A DNA stretch of 64,000 nt from Parabacteroides merdae ATCC 43184 (GCF_025151215.1 NZ_CP102286.1:620001-684000); one strand, 5' to 3'; shown: positions 9,419 through 19,334, counted from the stretch's first letter. Translations and numbers: made by a program. The notes: generated by a model not told the origin, from the sequence alone.

Positions 9419-12400
9419 TTACATATCTTCGACAATAATCCTAAAGCCGACGTTCATCGGCCGCTGCCAAGGCAGGTAGGCTTTGCGGACGGCCGATGTG
9501 GAGTATTTAGGACGTTCACGCCAGGAGCCGCCTCGTACAACTTTCTTCTCGGCAGTCTTTTTGTTTGCCTTTTCTTTTAAAGGATAAGGAATGTAATCGG
9601 AGGCTGTCCATTCCGCCACATTCCCGTTCATGTCGTACAATCCCCAGGGATTGGGCTGGTAAGAGGCAACAGGGCAACTGATCAGTTGGTGGTCGTTTAC
9701 GTTCAGGATTTTCGGTAGGAAATCCCAGAACTTGCGCATGGGATCGTTTGCCCGCATCGGTTTCGGATCTACGCCTGTTACCGCCAGATCGACAGTCGTA
9801 CTGTCTGCCAAGTTTTCGAAAGCACCGAAGTCGCTCTCCGTCGATCCGAACCAGAAATCATCTGCGCTTCCCGAGCGTGCTGCCCATTCCCATTGTGTTT
9901 CGGTAGGCAGAGAAACTGTATTGCCTGATATTTCGCTGATCTTTTGGCAGAAAGCATTCGCTTCGTCCCAACTGACGCGCACGACAGGCTGTTTTGGCCG
10001 GTTGGCTGCATAGCCGGGGGTAGTATGATCTTTCCAAGTCTGTCCGATGTACCGGCTGTCGTGTTCCGGGAAAAGTGCGCGGAACTGCTCGTTCGTGATT
10101 TCGGTCGTGCTCATCCAGAAGCCTTCCTTCACGTTTGCCTTGAATGCTGGCGAAGCGGAGGGAGTCCGGTTGTTACCCATCACAAAGCTGCCGGCGGGAA
10201 TCCATACCAGGTCGATATGCACATCCGGAGTGATGGAGATGCGGCGGGTCGTTTCGCCTTGGGCGGCTTGCCGGGCAGTCGCTGTCTGCGTGTCGAACGG
10301 GAATCCCTTTACCTTGACCGGGCGGACCGGTTTGGTCGGCTTCTTTATTTCGACTGTTTCGCCGGTCGTTGCTCCGGTAATGCCGTCTGCCTTTTTGTTT
10401 TCTTTCAGCCAGTCGGCGTAGTCGGCAATCTCTTTTTGCCAGTCAACCTGTACACCGCTGTATTTCTCGGCCAGCTCCATACGGCGTTCCACCTGACCTT
10501 TGGGAGATTGAGGCTTCAGGTCTATTTGGGTGAAAGCCCCATAATAAGGCGCGTTGAGATCGATCCAGGCATAGAGCGTCCGCATGTCCTCTTCCGGAAC
10601 CTCTACGCCGTGGTGTCCGGCTTGCAGGATGCGGATCAGTTCGCTGTTGCTCGCGTGAAACTCGGCCGGCTTGAGGACATAGATGTCTGATTCCGGTCCC
10701 TGGCGGTACACGTATGGGTGCAGGTTCAGATAGCTCTGGTCGTACTGCTTGTTGATTTTCGTCAAGATACCTCTCTTATATGTGACCATCTGATCCTTGC
10801 GGAAGTCCGGTTCGGCATTTTTCCCGTTGTGGCAAGAGACGCAGTTACGATCCAGTACCGGTTGCACTTCCAGGCGGAACGTGAATGGGCGGACACCTCC
10901 TTCCGGTGTTTCCAGCCGGCGTGCCTGCTTGGCCGAAGCAATCGTGCGTTTGGGAATGGGTATGCTGTTCTGATCTTCATGGCAACCGACGCAGGAGACG
11001 ATCTCGCCCGGCATCCCTGTCAGCCAGCTGCGCATCCATTGGATGGCTGCCCCGTCTTTATCCAACGGCTGGATGGAAATCGGCGTGTTGGCGGGAATGG
11101 TGAATAGCGCGGAACCGTCTTCCTCGACCGGGACTGTTCCGAGTATACGTTTGATATCCCATCCACTCTGTATTCCCTGTGCATCGTGATCGGAAGGAGC
11201 TAAGATATAGGCATACTCATAAGCAAAGATACGGAGAGCCTTGATCGTGCCCCGGGGAACGCCCTGCGTACCTTCTCCTTCGTAGATATCCTGGATAAAG
11301 ACCGTAGCCTCTTTGCTGTCCGGCTTGATCTTCGAAGGAATGACAGGAGGCGTTTCGCGTTTTACCAGCGGGATGGGAGCGGTCAGACCTTCCCCTTCCT
11401 GCTCGGCAATGAGTGTCAGGTTATCGAAAACGTCGACCAGGTAAATTCCCCAAAGTGCATCCTTGGCCGGTTTGCAGGCAACTAAAAAATATTTTTCGCT
11501 GAGCGGGTACGGCTTCATGAACTGAGGCCAGACGCCTTCGACCAATTCGTCCTTGATGATCGGGACGATCGGGCGGTCTTTGAACGGCAGTTCCTGTATC
11601 ATCCCCTTTTCCTCTTTCCGGCTTTTGGCAGGATCGAAGATGACGAGCCGCCCTGAACGTGCCGTCCCGTGATGGCCGGAGATGATGCCGATGAAGCGGC
11701 TGCTGTGCTTGGAGAGCGGTTTCATGTCGAACGTACTGTTCGGGAAATAGGAGCCGCTGCCGTAGAGCGCTTTGTTTTCCGTCCCGTCGGGGTTCATGTG
11801 CATCACGATACGGGAGAAATAGTGTGTCAGGTCCGTATATTCCCAACGGGTGTACATGATGCGTCCGTTCGGGATCACGATAGGCGACCAGTTCCCGTCC
11901 TGGTCGAAGGTGAGGCGGCGCAAGGCACGCGTCTCGGGGTCAAAGGAGACAAGGTTGGCTACCACATCGTCGCCATGCACACAAGGAACGCCGTTGTAAC
12001 CGATGTTGGTCGTCGCCACCACTTTCCCGTCCGGCAGGTAATTGGCGTCGCAGAATTCCAGATCCGGCTCATCAACGGTGATCTTTTGGTGAAGGTTGCT
12101 TCCGTCGATGTTCATTTCGTATATCTGCCACTTCCGGTTCTTGTCGAGCGAGGAGAAGAGGAGGCGGTCGGCATCCCAGTGGAGCTGTATGTCCGAAATG
12201 GGAACATCGGCTTCGGGTTTGTATATCCGGCTGCTTTCGATTTGTCCGCGCAAGCCCGTGAGCAAGTCGATCTCGGCATCGTAGCCTTTACGCGAGTTGG
12301 AAAATAGCGAGTTGTAGTTGGCTGTCGAAGTTCCCATCGACGGGCCCATCGCCTTACGGGCCTTGTTTCCCAAACGGTAACGGGCCACTATGATCTTGTC

Positions 12401-12757
12401 CATGTCCAGCAGCGGGTTGGCCAGGATGATCTCACGCTTCAAGGCAAGTATTTCTTGAGCTTGGCCAATTACTTCGTCGGTCGCGTTGCTGGAAACCTTA
12501 TCGGAGAAGGCCTGCCGCACGCCGGGCAGAAGTGTTTCCAGACGGGATAGTTTTTCGTAAAGCGCGGGAGCTTTTCCTCCCAATGCTGTTTTTGTGTCGT
12601 CCAGATAGGCACGTATGGCAGTAGGATTTACCCATCGGATTTGCACTTCCAGATCGCTTAGCTGAATTTGGCGTATTGAATCTTGTCCGTTCGTTGCGGA
12701 AATACCGGATACGGAAAGAGAGAGGAACGTGAAGAGTAAACAAACTTTATGCTTCAT
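9419..12757 (-). CDS. Secreted di-heme HzsA-like beta-propeller protein fused to a SUMF1 domain
   Basis: A 1112-residue protein with a signal peptide (hydrophobic run about 4-18). Order: a helical segment, a WD40/TolB-like propeller (about 190-480), then a region resembling the hydrazine-synthase alpha-subunit middle domain. Two c-type heme motifs follow, CVGCH (C589, C592, H593) and CVSCH (C639, C642, H643). The C-terminus (about 845-1112) is an SUMF1/formylglycine-generating-enzyme-like fold, with WIPAGSFVMGNN, LPTETQWEWAAR, YDMNGNVAEWTAS and RGGSWRERPKYS. The paired cysteines that catalytic FGEs carry after RGGSW are absent, so sulfatase activation is unlikely. Heme attachment would place it in the periplasm or outside. 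It sits beside a polysaccharide locus but 325 bp from it. Real activity unknown; anammox-type hydrazine chemistry is not implied. Confidence 0.82.
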   Translation of the reverse strand: MKHKVCLLFTFLSLSVSGISATNGQDSIRQIQLSDLEVQIRWVNPTAIRAYLDDTKTALGGKAPALYEKLSRLETLLPGVRQAFSDKVSSNATDEVIGQAQEILALKREIILANPLLDMDKIIVARYRLGNKARKAMGPSMGTSTANYNSLFSNSRKGYDAEIDLLTGLRGQIESSRIYKPEADVPISDIQLHWDADRLLFSSLDKNRKWQIYEMNIDGSNLHQKITVDEPDLEFCDANYLPDGKVVATTNIGYNGVPCVHGDDVVANLVSFDPETRALRRLTFDQDGNWSPIVIPNGRIMYTRWEYTDLTHYFSRIVMHMNPDGTENKALYGSGSYFPNSTFDMKPLSKHSSRFIGIISGHHGTARSGRLVIFDPAKSRKEEKGMIQELPFKDRPIVPIIKDELVEGVWPQFMKPYPLSEKYFLVACKPAKDALWGIYLVDVFDNLTLIAEQEGEGLTAPIPLVKRETPPVIPSKIKPDSKEATVFIQDIYEGEGTQGVPRGTIKALRIFAYEYAYILAPSDHDAQGIQSGWDIKRILGTVPVEEDGSALFTIPANTPISIQPLDKDGAAIQWMRSWLTGMPGEIVSCVGCHEDQNSIPIPKRTIASAKQARRLETPEGGVRPFTFRLEVQPVLDRNCVSCHNGKNAEPDFRKDQMVTYKRGILTKINKQYDQSYLNLHPYVYRQGPESDIYVLKPAEFHASNSELIRILQAGHHGVEVPEEDMRTLYAWIDLNAPYYGAFTQIDLKPQSPKGQVERRMELAEKYSGVQVDWQKEIADYADWLKENKKADGITGATTGETVEIKKPTKPVRPVKVKGFPFDTQTATARQAAQGETTRRISITPDVHIDLVWIPAGSFVMGNNRTPSASPAFKANVKEGFWMSTTEITNEQFRALFPEHDSRYIGQTWKDHTTPGYAANRPKQPVVRVSWDEANAFCQKISEISGNTVSLPTETQWEWAARSGSADDFWFGSTESDFGAFENLADSTTVDLAVTGVDPKPMRANDPMRKFWDFLPKILNVNDHQLISCPVASYQPNPWGLYDMNGNVAEWTASDYIPYPLKEKANKKTAEKKVVRGGSWRERPKYSTSAVRKAYLPWQRPMNVGFRIIVEDM

Positions 12758-12779
12758 ATCATTATTATTTTTTCAAAAT

Positions 12780-13040
12780 CTCTATCACTCTATCACACTT
12801 CGTATATAAACTATTCATATACAACTGTTTGTTGTGTGATATATGTCACTTTTATCTATCACTCTACTATCACTCCATCTTTTTCCAATACGGCAGAAAA
12901 AGATACAAAGCATATCGCTTGTTTTCAACAAGATAGTGAGATTTGATGCTGAACACCCGGATGTTTGTTCTCTGTACATCCGGGTGTTTGCCCTCCCGAC
13001 ATCCGGATGTTAAAGGCGGGTTTACCCGGGTGTTCAAGAG
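12780..13040. repeat. Intergenic repeat element A: CTATCAC repeats plus CCGGGTGT palindromes
   Basis: This fills most of the 325-bp gap between the HzsA-like and GH105 genes. CTATCAC occurs at 12782, 12790, 12856 and 12867, and inverted (GATAGTG) at 12932. There follows a perfect 13-bp hairpin, AACACCCGGATGT (12952-12964) with ACATCCGGGTGTT (12976-12988). After it comes the palindrome ACATCCGGATGT (12999-13010) and ACCCGGGTGTT (13024-13034). The motif spacings match element B at 35894-36423. No gene is supported here. Confidence 0.75.
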
Positions 13041-13082
13041 CTTTTGCAGGTACTTTTATGAAAAAAAGAGCCTTGTTGTGAC

Positions 13083-14252
13083 TTATTTGTCTGCTAATTT
13101 GTAAATTTCCGATGCAGCCATCAGGAATGCACCTGTACCATAGAGCTCGGTCATGTCGCGTGTCACCTTTTTCGGATCGGCACCTACCGGCTGAACCCAC
13201 CCTAATTTCCCGTTCGTTTCAACTGCACGGGTCAGTGCTTCCCATCCTTTTTTTACGACTGGTAGGTATTTGTCTGCCGGCAGATACCCCTGGTTGATTC
13301 CGTATGCCAAGCCGTAAACGATAAATCCGGTCGCGCTTGTTTCGGGTGAAGGATAGCTGTCCGGGTCCAGCAGGCTGGCATGCCAATAACCGTCTTTCCC
13401 TTGCAACCCGGCGAGGCGCTCGGACATCTCTTTATAAAGTTCGAGATAGAAAGGACGGAATTCGGTATCTTCCGCCGGCAGCGTCTTCAGGATTTCCGCC
13501 AGCCCACCGATTACCCAACCGTTGCCACGTCCCCAGAAAATCTTCTTGCCGTTGGCTTCTTTCTGTCCGATGTATCGGCTGTCGCGATAGAAAAGGTCTT
13601 CGTCTTTATCATACAGGTGATTGTAGGTAGCACGGAATTCACTGTCGGCGAAGTGCATGTATTTACGGTTGCCGGTCAGCGTGTAGAGCCGCGTGTAGAC
13701 TCCGGGCGCCATGAAAAGGGCGTCGCACCACGTCCAGCGTTCGATCGTGCTGCCTTTGCTGTAATCGAGATCCATGCTTCCGTTGGAAGGATTGTTCAAC
13801 ACCCAGTCGGCGCGGGCGATGGTCGGTTTCAGCATATTCTCGTTCTTTTCCTTATTATAGAAATCGATGTAGGTTTGTGCGATGCAAACGTCATCGGCAT
13901 GATACATCCGGTTGGCAACCTGCCAGCTCTGTCGGTTGAAGATTTTCCGGAGCCAGTCATAATATGTATTGTCTCCACTTAGTTCCGCCCAGTCGAACAT
14001 CCCCATATAAAGTGCTCCGGCGATCCATCCGCGCGGTTCGCTCTTGGCATATTTGTTTTCGGGATAATCTTTGATCTGCCAGTCCGCCACCCGCCGGGCA
14101 ACTTCCATGATGCTTTGCCGGTCCCAGTCCGTTTCCGTCGCACTGACAGCGGCTGTATTTGTCGTTTCGGCCTGTGCCGGCAGATTGTTCACTAAACAGG
14201 TACAAGCGCAAAGTGAGAGGCCTGTACAGATGTACTTGATTGTAGTTTTCAT
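13083..14252 (-). CDS. GH105 unsaturated rhamnogalacturonyl/glucuronyl hydrolase, secreted
   Basis: Glycoside hydrolase of the GH88/GH105 group. These enzymes hydrate the 4,5-unsaturated uronic acid at the non-reducing end of oligosaccharides left by polysaccharide lyases, releasing it from rhamnose or another sugar. A signal peptide ends around residues 25-29 (LPAQA). The alpha/alpha-barrel motifs are visible: the active-site aspartate in TWCDALFMAPG (D177), FWGRGNGWVIGG, and ETSATGFIVYGLAYG. It lies downstream of susCD but has its own -7 box at 14284-14291, and a terminator separates it from susD. The context supports pectin (rhamnogalacturonan) breakdown, but other uronic-acid glycans are possible. 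No polysaccharide lyase is encoded nearby. Confidence 0.87.
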   Translation of the reverse strand: MKTTIKYICTGLSLCACTCLVNNLPAQAETTNTAAVSATETDWDRQSIMEVARRVADWQIKDYPENKYAKSEPRGWIAGALYMGMFDWAELSGDNTYYDWLRKIFNRQSWQVANRMYHADDVCIAQTYIDFYNKEKNENMLKPTIARADWVLNNPSNGSMDLDYSKGSTIERWTWCDALFMAPGVYTRLYTLTGNRKYMHFADSEFRATYNHLYDKDEDLFYRDSRYIGQKEANGKKIFWGRGNGWVIGGLAEILKTLPAEDTEFRPFYLELYKEMSERLAGLQGKDGYWHASLLDPDSYPSPETSATGFIVYGLAYGINQGYLPADKYLPVVKKGWEALTRAVETNGKLGWVQPVGADPKKVTRDMTELYGTGAFLMAASEIYKLADK

Positions 14253-14283
14253 GATATTCGTTCTGTTTCTTTTAATTCTGCAT

Positions 14284-14291
14284 CAAAAATA
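14284..14291 (-). promoter_or_regulatory. -7 box of GH105 promoter
   Basis: TATTTTTG on the minus strand, 32 bp upstream of the GH105 ATG. Confidence 0.6.
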
Positions 14292-14369
14292 GGAAAGATA
14301 AGGCTCAGGCTATAATAATATCATCTCAAAATGAGTAAAAAATGTACCAAATTTTATGATTATTAAAAA

Positions 14370-14406
14370 GAAAGGGGATGTCCCTTTGGCTGGAACTTCC
14401 CCTTTC
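14370..14406 (-). terminator. Terminator of the susC-susD operon
   Basis: A 9-bp stem (14370-14378 with 14398-14406) lies 40 bp past the susD stop. On the minus strand it is followed by a T-rich tract. Confidence 0.75.
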
Positions 14407-14445
14407 ATCCTATAAGTGTGTTTTTACTTTATAGCTATTCAATGC

Positions 14446-16044
14446 TTAGTATCCCGGATTCTGTGGAAATTCGGCTCCTGTGTTAGAGTCGATGATGGTC
14501 TGCGGGATCGGCCACAAGGTGTGATGTTCATCCATAGTGTTGCTGTGCGGGTTGTATTTCTTTACGCGTTCAACCAGCTTGCCTGTACGAACCAACGTAA
14601 ATCGGCGTAACTCTTCACCAACCAATTCACGGATACGTTCGTCCAGTAGGAAGTCAATTGTGGCATCTTTAGCTGTAATTTCCGGTGCATTGGCTCGTTT
14701 GCGTATTACATTGATCGCGTCTGCGGCTCCTTGTGCATTGTTTTGCATCAAGCGTGCTTCAGCCAATAGCAGATATGTTTCGGCAAGACGGAACTTCATA
14801 CGGTCTTTATTGTTACCGCCATAGCTCAAATCCTCTGCTTTTCCGTAGAAGAATTTCGTGACAGCCGGGTATATGGTGAATTTTGTCCATGTCTCTTCTG
14901 TGATTTCGGCTTTCTTTCCATATTTATCAGAAGAAGCATCGTTGTAATACCAGTTTCTCTTGATGTTATATTCCGAGTTACGAATATCGCTTGAAGCGAA
15001 GAAGTCGTTGCTGTCGATCCACCATTTGAATGGGACGATCTGTGCCAAACCACGTCCGCCTAAAGAGTCTGCCAACACAAAGCCGTCTTCGTTGTAGTAT
15101 TTGGGAACCCAAGCACGTTTTGTCCAGTCTTCGTTTGCTCCGCCGCCTCCGGTCGTGTTGTATTCGAGTTGCATAACCCAGATGCTTTCCATATTACCGG
15201 AAGTACGGTTCTGGTTATATTCTTTGAACATATCGGAGAACGGATCTCCGGCTTTGTCTTTCTCCGCACCGAAGCGTGAAGTCATCAGATGGAAGTAACC
15301 GCAATCGATTACAGCTTTTGCTGCTGCTTCCGCTTCTGCATACTTGCCTGCCATGAGGTATACTTCCGAAAGCATATGCTGGGCAGCCCATTTTGTTAAC
15401 TGTCCAACTTCGACCTTATCGGGATCTTCCGGAAGATTTGCGATTGCAAACTGCAAGTCTTCGATCATCTTGCCTAAAACTTCCGCTTTCGGTGTGCGGG
15501 TAAAGTCTATCCGGAAGTCTTTTTCAATTTTATCAACATATGGAACATCTCCGTACAAATATACCAGATACCGATAAGCATAAGCGCGGAAGAAGCGAGC
15601 GATAGCCTGATAGTAGGCTTTATCGGTCGGTTTGTCCCAATTTACATTACCTTCCGAATATTCGAGGATTTCATTGGCAGAGGCGATCAAACCGTATCCC
15701 CAGTTCCAATAGGAAGTGACAAATGTTGTGGATGGTGTATAAGACAAGTTTTCGAAAGGAACCAATGAACCGTCTCCATGCCCTGTGTAGACAATGTCTG
15801 TTGCTACCTGAAATGATTCGTACGGACAAGCTTGTCCCTGGCTTGTTGTTGCTCCTCCCCATGTGTTAAATTCGGAACGGGCCCAACCGTACAACCCGTT
15901 TACTCCGACTTCAAAACCATAGCTGCTTGTGTATGTATTGTCTGGAGATAGCGAGCTTTTTAGCTCTTCATCCAGAAAACCTGAACAACCGGTTGATGTC
16001 ACCAATAAAAATGCAGCAGCGGCAGTTGCTAATATATTTTTCAT
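14446..16044 (-). CDS. SusD/RagB-like glycan-binding lipoprotein
   Basis: Outer-membrane surface lipoprotein that captures glycan and passes it to its SusC partner. The start at 16044 gives MKNILATAAAAFLL, a lipoprotein signal with lipobox STGC. The further upstream in-frame start would be a TTG and adds nothing. The tetratricopeptide-like fold of the family is visible through YYQAIARFFRAYAYRYLV, TKWAAQHMLSEVYLMAGKY and KFRLAETYLLLAEARLMQN. The C-terminus LWPIPQTIIDSNTG is the usual SusD ending. It follows susC by 25 bp and is followed by a terminator. Its ligand cannot be read from sequence; neighbouring GH105 and GH2 genes suggest a uronic-acid-containing plant glycan. Confidence 0.94.
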   Translation of the reverse strand: MKNILATAAAAFLLVTSTGCSGFLDEELKSSLSPDNTYTSSYGFEVGVNGLYGWARSEFNTWGGATTSQGQACPYESFQVATDIVYTGHGDGSLVPFENLSYTPSTTFVTSYWNWGYGLIASANEILEYSEGNVNWDKPTDKAYYQAIARFFRAYAYRYLVYLYGDVPYVDKIEKDFRIDFTRTPKAEVLGKMIEDLQFAIANLPEDPDKVEVGQLTKWAAQHMLSEVYLMAGKYAEAEAAAKAVIDCGYFHLMTSRFGAEKDKAGDPFSDMFKEYNQNRTSGNMESIWVMQLEYNTTGGGGANEDWTKRAWVPKYYNEDGFVLADSLGGRGLAQIVPFKWWIDSNDFFASSDIRNSEYNIKRNWYYNDASSDKYGKKAEITEETWTKFTIYPAVTKFFYGKAEDLSYGGNNKDRMKFRLAETYLLLAEARLMQNNAQGAADAINVIRKRANAPEITAKDATIDFLLDERIRELVGEELRRFTLVRTGKLVERVKKYNPHSNTMDEHHTLWPIPQTIIDSNTGAEFPQNPGY

Positions 16045-16069
16045 ATCCAAATTCAATTATATTATAATG

Positions 16070-19000
16070 TTAGAAAGTAAGATTTAATCCAAACATGTAA
16101 GAACGGGCTGTCGGGTAGGTAACGAGAACATTTCTGTTAGCATCGCTATCTTCTAAGTTCAGCCAGTTGTCGATGTTACTGAAAGTATAGAGGTTGTTGA
16201 CACTTGCATTGATACTCAGCGAGCTGATTCCAATTGCACTTAATGTTGTCTTCGGGAACGTGTATCCGATCGTGATGTTCTTGATATTGACGTAATTCAT
16301 TTTTTTGTAGAATGAATGTTTATCGTAAGGAACATAAGCAGGAGATGTCATTTCGTTTGTCGGATTTTCCGGTGTCCAGTAGTCCATACCGCTTATGTAG
16401 TTGTATGTCGGCATCCAGCGGTCGAAGTTGTAGTCATGTAATTCTTTTGTCTGTCCGAACACTCCGTTCAGCAAGAAAGAGAAGTAGATGTTTTTGTAAT
16501 CGAAGCGGTTACCCATTGACAGCAGGAAGCTGGGCAGTTTGGAACCGATGATTTTCTTGTCATCGGCTGTGATAGAGCCGTTTCCGTCTTTGTCTTCCAG
16601 TTTAGCAGAACCGGGGACAGCGCCTTTTTGGTATTCTTTTCCTTCTTCATTCAGGAACTTGCCGCTTTCGGCATCCCAGCTGATCGTATGTCCGTTTTCA
16701 ACATATGTTTCGTTTTCCTGCCATGTCCCAACGACATTGTAATCGTAGAATACACGCAGCGGTTCTCCGATGAACCATTTGTTTGTGATATCGTCTTTGC
16801 CATCACCGCGCAGTTCAATAATTTTGTCGCGGTTCAGCGAGAAATTGACGTTTGTGGTCCAACGGAAATCATTGTTTTGGAAGTTGACGGAGTTCAATGC
16901 GATTTCAACACCCTTGTTACGGGTTTTACCTACGTTGTCCATAATGGATTTGTAACCGTTCATGTAAGGAACTGTACGGCTCATCAACAAGTCGCTTGTG
17001 TTGACCACATACATGTCAATGTTACCGGAAAGACGTCCGTTGAAGAAACTGAAGTCGATACCTGCATTGATCGTGCGTGAGGTTTCCCATCTCAGGTTTG
17101 GGTTCCCAACACCGTTTGTAGGCAGGTAAGCTCCGTTTACAACCGTTCCGTTGTCGCCCCAAATGTAGTTGGTCAGTGTCAAACGGTCAAGCGTCTGATA
17201 AGGATTGATGGCCTGGTTACCGTTTGAACCCCATGAAAGACGGATTTTCAGCATGTCCAAATAATTTGTCTGGCTTTCCATAAACTCTTCGGAAGAGATA
17301 TTCCATGCTGCGGCAACGGAAGGGAAGAATGCATATTTGTTGTTCTTTCCAAATGCGGAGTAACCATCGGAACGTCCTGTCAGTGTCAACAAATACTTGT
17401 TGGCGTATGAATAGTTCAAACGTAACATATAAGACAGCATTGCCGTTTCTGTCAGTTTGGATGTGATTTCTTTATTTTTCTCGGCACCAGCCATATTGTG
17501 GTATTCGGAATCGTCGTTTACAAAACTTTCGCCTGATTCTTTTGCTTCCTTTTTGGTTGTTTCCTGCATACTGAACAAGGCGGTGGCATCAATTTTATGC
17601 AAACCGAATGTCTTATTATATTTCAAGAGATTTTCCCATGTGTAATCATAATAGTGGATATTCTCTATAGAAGCGGAACCATTCACCTTTTTACCCGAAA
17701 GAGTATTTCTTCCGTAATAAGATCCTACAAAATTATTGCGGTAGTTGTAACCGAAGTTTGTACGGAATGACAGACCGTCAATCGGGAATTGAATTTCTGC
17801 AAAAGTTGAAATGAATACATTACGATTTGTTTTGTCGTTCGTCGCATCAATATTGGCCATTGGATTGTAGAACAAAGTTTGGTCCATTGGATAGTCGACG
17901 TAACGATCATTTTCATCTTTATAAATGCCATAAGGACTCATTTTCAACCCAGCCTCCAAATAAGGTTGCTCTCCGCCGAATTCTTTTTGGATCGCTTGCG
18001 TTCCCATTCCGACAGTTAACCATTTATTTAAAACCTGTGTAATGTTCAATGCGATGTTAGTACGTTTTAAACCTGTGTTTTCCATAACGCCATCTTCTCT
18101 TAAGTGAGAGATTGATGCCATATAGGTTGTAGCTTCCGTCCCTCCGGAAATGCTGATCTGATGACTGGTGGTTAAAGCATTACGGAACATGATGTCTTGC
18201 CAGTCCAACTCAGAACCGTTCTGATAGTTCGCACGTTCACTCGGATTCAAAAGTACAAGCGGATCGAGTTGATCTCCAGAATAACCGTATTTCATGCGGT
18301 TGTAGTCTTGTGTGTATTTTACATATTCGGCTCCTTTCATCATATCGATACGATGTTGTGCTTGTTGCATGCCGACTTGTCCTTTATATGAGACTGTTGG
18401 TGCTCCTTTTTTACCTTTTTTGGTCTGAATCAGGATTACGCCGTTTGCACCGCGTGAACCGTAAATGGCAGCTGAAGATGCATCTTTCAATACAGACATA
18501 TTCTCGATGATATCCGGATCAATGTCACCTAAAGATCCGCTGTAAGGGATACCGTCCATGACGATCAGCGGAGAATTGTCCGCACTCAACGAATTTTCAC
18601 CGCGGACACGCAAAGACTGGTCTTCACCAGGTTTGGCGTTGCTGGTTGTCACGTTCATACCAGGGATTTGTCCGGCCAATTTATCCATCAAATTGTTTGT
18701 CGTAACCATCTGGAGTTTTTCTTCGCCAACAGCCACGATACCGCCCGTCAAGTCTGATTTGCGTTGCGAACCGTAACCGATAACGACAACGTCGTCCAAA
18801 CCGATCGCATTGTCTTTTAGAACAATGTTCAATGTTTTTGCTCCTGTAATCTTGATTTCTTGCGTTTCACAACCGATGTAAGAGATAGCGATTGTCGAGT
18901 TCTGGGGAACGTCAAGGGAGAAATTACCATCTATATCGGTAACAGTACCGATCGTCGTACCCTTTACAACAATGTTAGCCCCGATAATCGGAAATTTGTC

Positions 19001-19162
19001 AGCTTCCGCGATAACCGTACCGGAAACTTTGACGTCCTGCGCATATACCTGTACGGATATAAACGCCATAAAGAGTAATAATAAGGAAAGAAACCGGTTC
19101 TTCCCGTTTGCCTTTTCGTTGGGAGGCAAATTCCCTCGTAGTTGTCTGTTCATGCCTTTCAT
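16070..19162 (-). CDS. SusC/RagA-family TonB-linked outer membrane transporter
   Basis: TonB-dependent outer-membrane channel importing oligosaccharides together with SusD. The signal segment FLSLLLLFMAFISVQVYAQ is followed by a carboxypeptidase-regulatory-like domain (about 45-120). The TonB-box region precedes LDDVVVIGYGSQRKSDLTGG, the classic SusC motif. The plug contains SLRVRGENSLSADNSPLIV and SVLKDASSAAIYGSRGANG, and a 22-strand-type barrel continues to the C-terminal aromatic GLNLTF. Length (1030) is normal and no N-terminal anti-sigma STN domain is present, consistent with control by the adjacent hybrid two-component system rather than an ECF sigma/anti-sigma pair. First gene of the susCD operon. 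Confidence 0.95.
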   Translation of the reverse strand: MKGMNRQLRGNLPPNEKANGKNRFLSLLLLFMAFISVQVYAQDVKVSGTVIAEADKFPIIGANIVVKGTTIGTVTDIDGNFSLDVPQNSTIAISYIGCETQEIKITGAKTLNIVLKDNAIGLDDVVVIGYGSQRKSDLTGGIVAVGEEKLQMVTTNNLMDKLAGQIPGMNVTTSNAKPGEDQSLRVRGENSLSADNSPLIVMDGIPYSGSLGDIDPDIIENMSVLKDASSAAIYGSRGANGVILIQTKKGKKGAPTVSYKGQVGMQQAQHRIDMMKGAEYVKYTQDYNRMKYGYSGDQLDPLVLLNPSERANYQNGSELDWQDIMFRNALTTSHQISISGGTEATTYMASISHLREDGVMENTGLKRTNIALNITQVLNKWLTVGMGTQAIQKEFGGEQPYLEAGLKMSPYGIYKDENDRYVDYPMDQTLFYNPMANIDATNDKTNRNVFISTFAEIQFPIDGLSFRTNFGYNYRNNFVGSYYGRNTLSGKKVNGSASIENIHYYDYTWENLLKYNKTFGLHKIDATALFSMQETTKKEAKESGESFVNDDSEYHNMAGAEKNKEITSKLTETAMLSYMLRLNYSYANKYLLTLTGRSDGYSAFGKNNKYAFFPSVAAAWNISSEEFMESQTNYLDMLKIRLSWGSNGNQAINPYQTLDRLTLTNYIWGDNGTVVNGAYLPTNGVGNPNLRWETSRTINAGIDFSFFNGRLSGNIDMYVVNTSDLLMSRTVPYMNGYKSIMDNVGKTRNKGVEIALNSVNFQNNDFRWTTNVNFSLNRDKIIELRGDGKDDITNKWFIGEPLRVFYDYNVVGTWQENETYVENGHTISWDAESGKFLNEEGKEYQKGAVPGSAKLEDKDGNGSITADDKKIIGSKLPSFLLSMGNRFDYKNIYFSFLLNGVFGQTKELHDYNFDRWMPTYNYISGMDYWTPENPTNEMTSPAYVPYDKHSFYKKMNYVNIKNITIGYTFPKTTLSAIGISSLSINASVNNLYTFSNIDNWLNLEDSDANRNVLVTYPTARSYMFGLNLTF

Positions 19163-19334
19163 AATTTATTAGCACATTAAACAATTAATAATTAACTTGT
19201 CGATTCTATTTGTTTTTTATGTCAAAAGAATGAAAGATGCAAGCCAAGCACGTGTATTTTTATTCCAAAAGGGGATAAAAATATACCAACGTGCTAAAAA
19301 ACATTTATTTTGATGAATTTTGATAGATGCATTC

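Noticed and set aside
9419..12757. Reading the HzsA-like protein as an anammox hydrazine synthase, or its SUMF1 domain as a sulfatase activator
   Set aside because: The beta and gamma subunits and their genes are absent, and the FGE cysteines after RGGSW are missing.
12749..12946. 65-codon frame in element A
   Set aside because: Composed of repeat-derived Ile/Ser/Thr runs and overlaps the signal-peptide end of the HzsA-like gene; not a gene.
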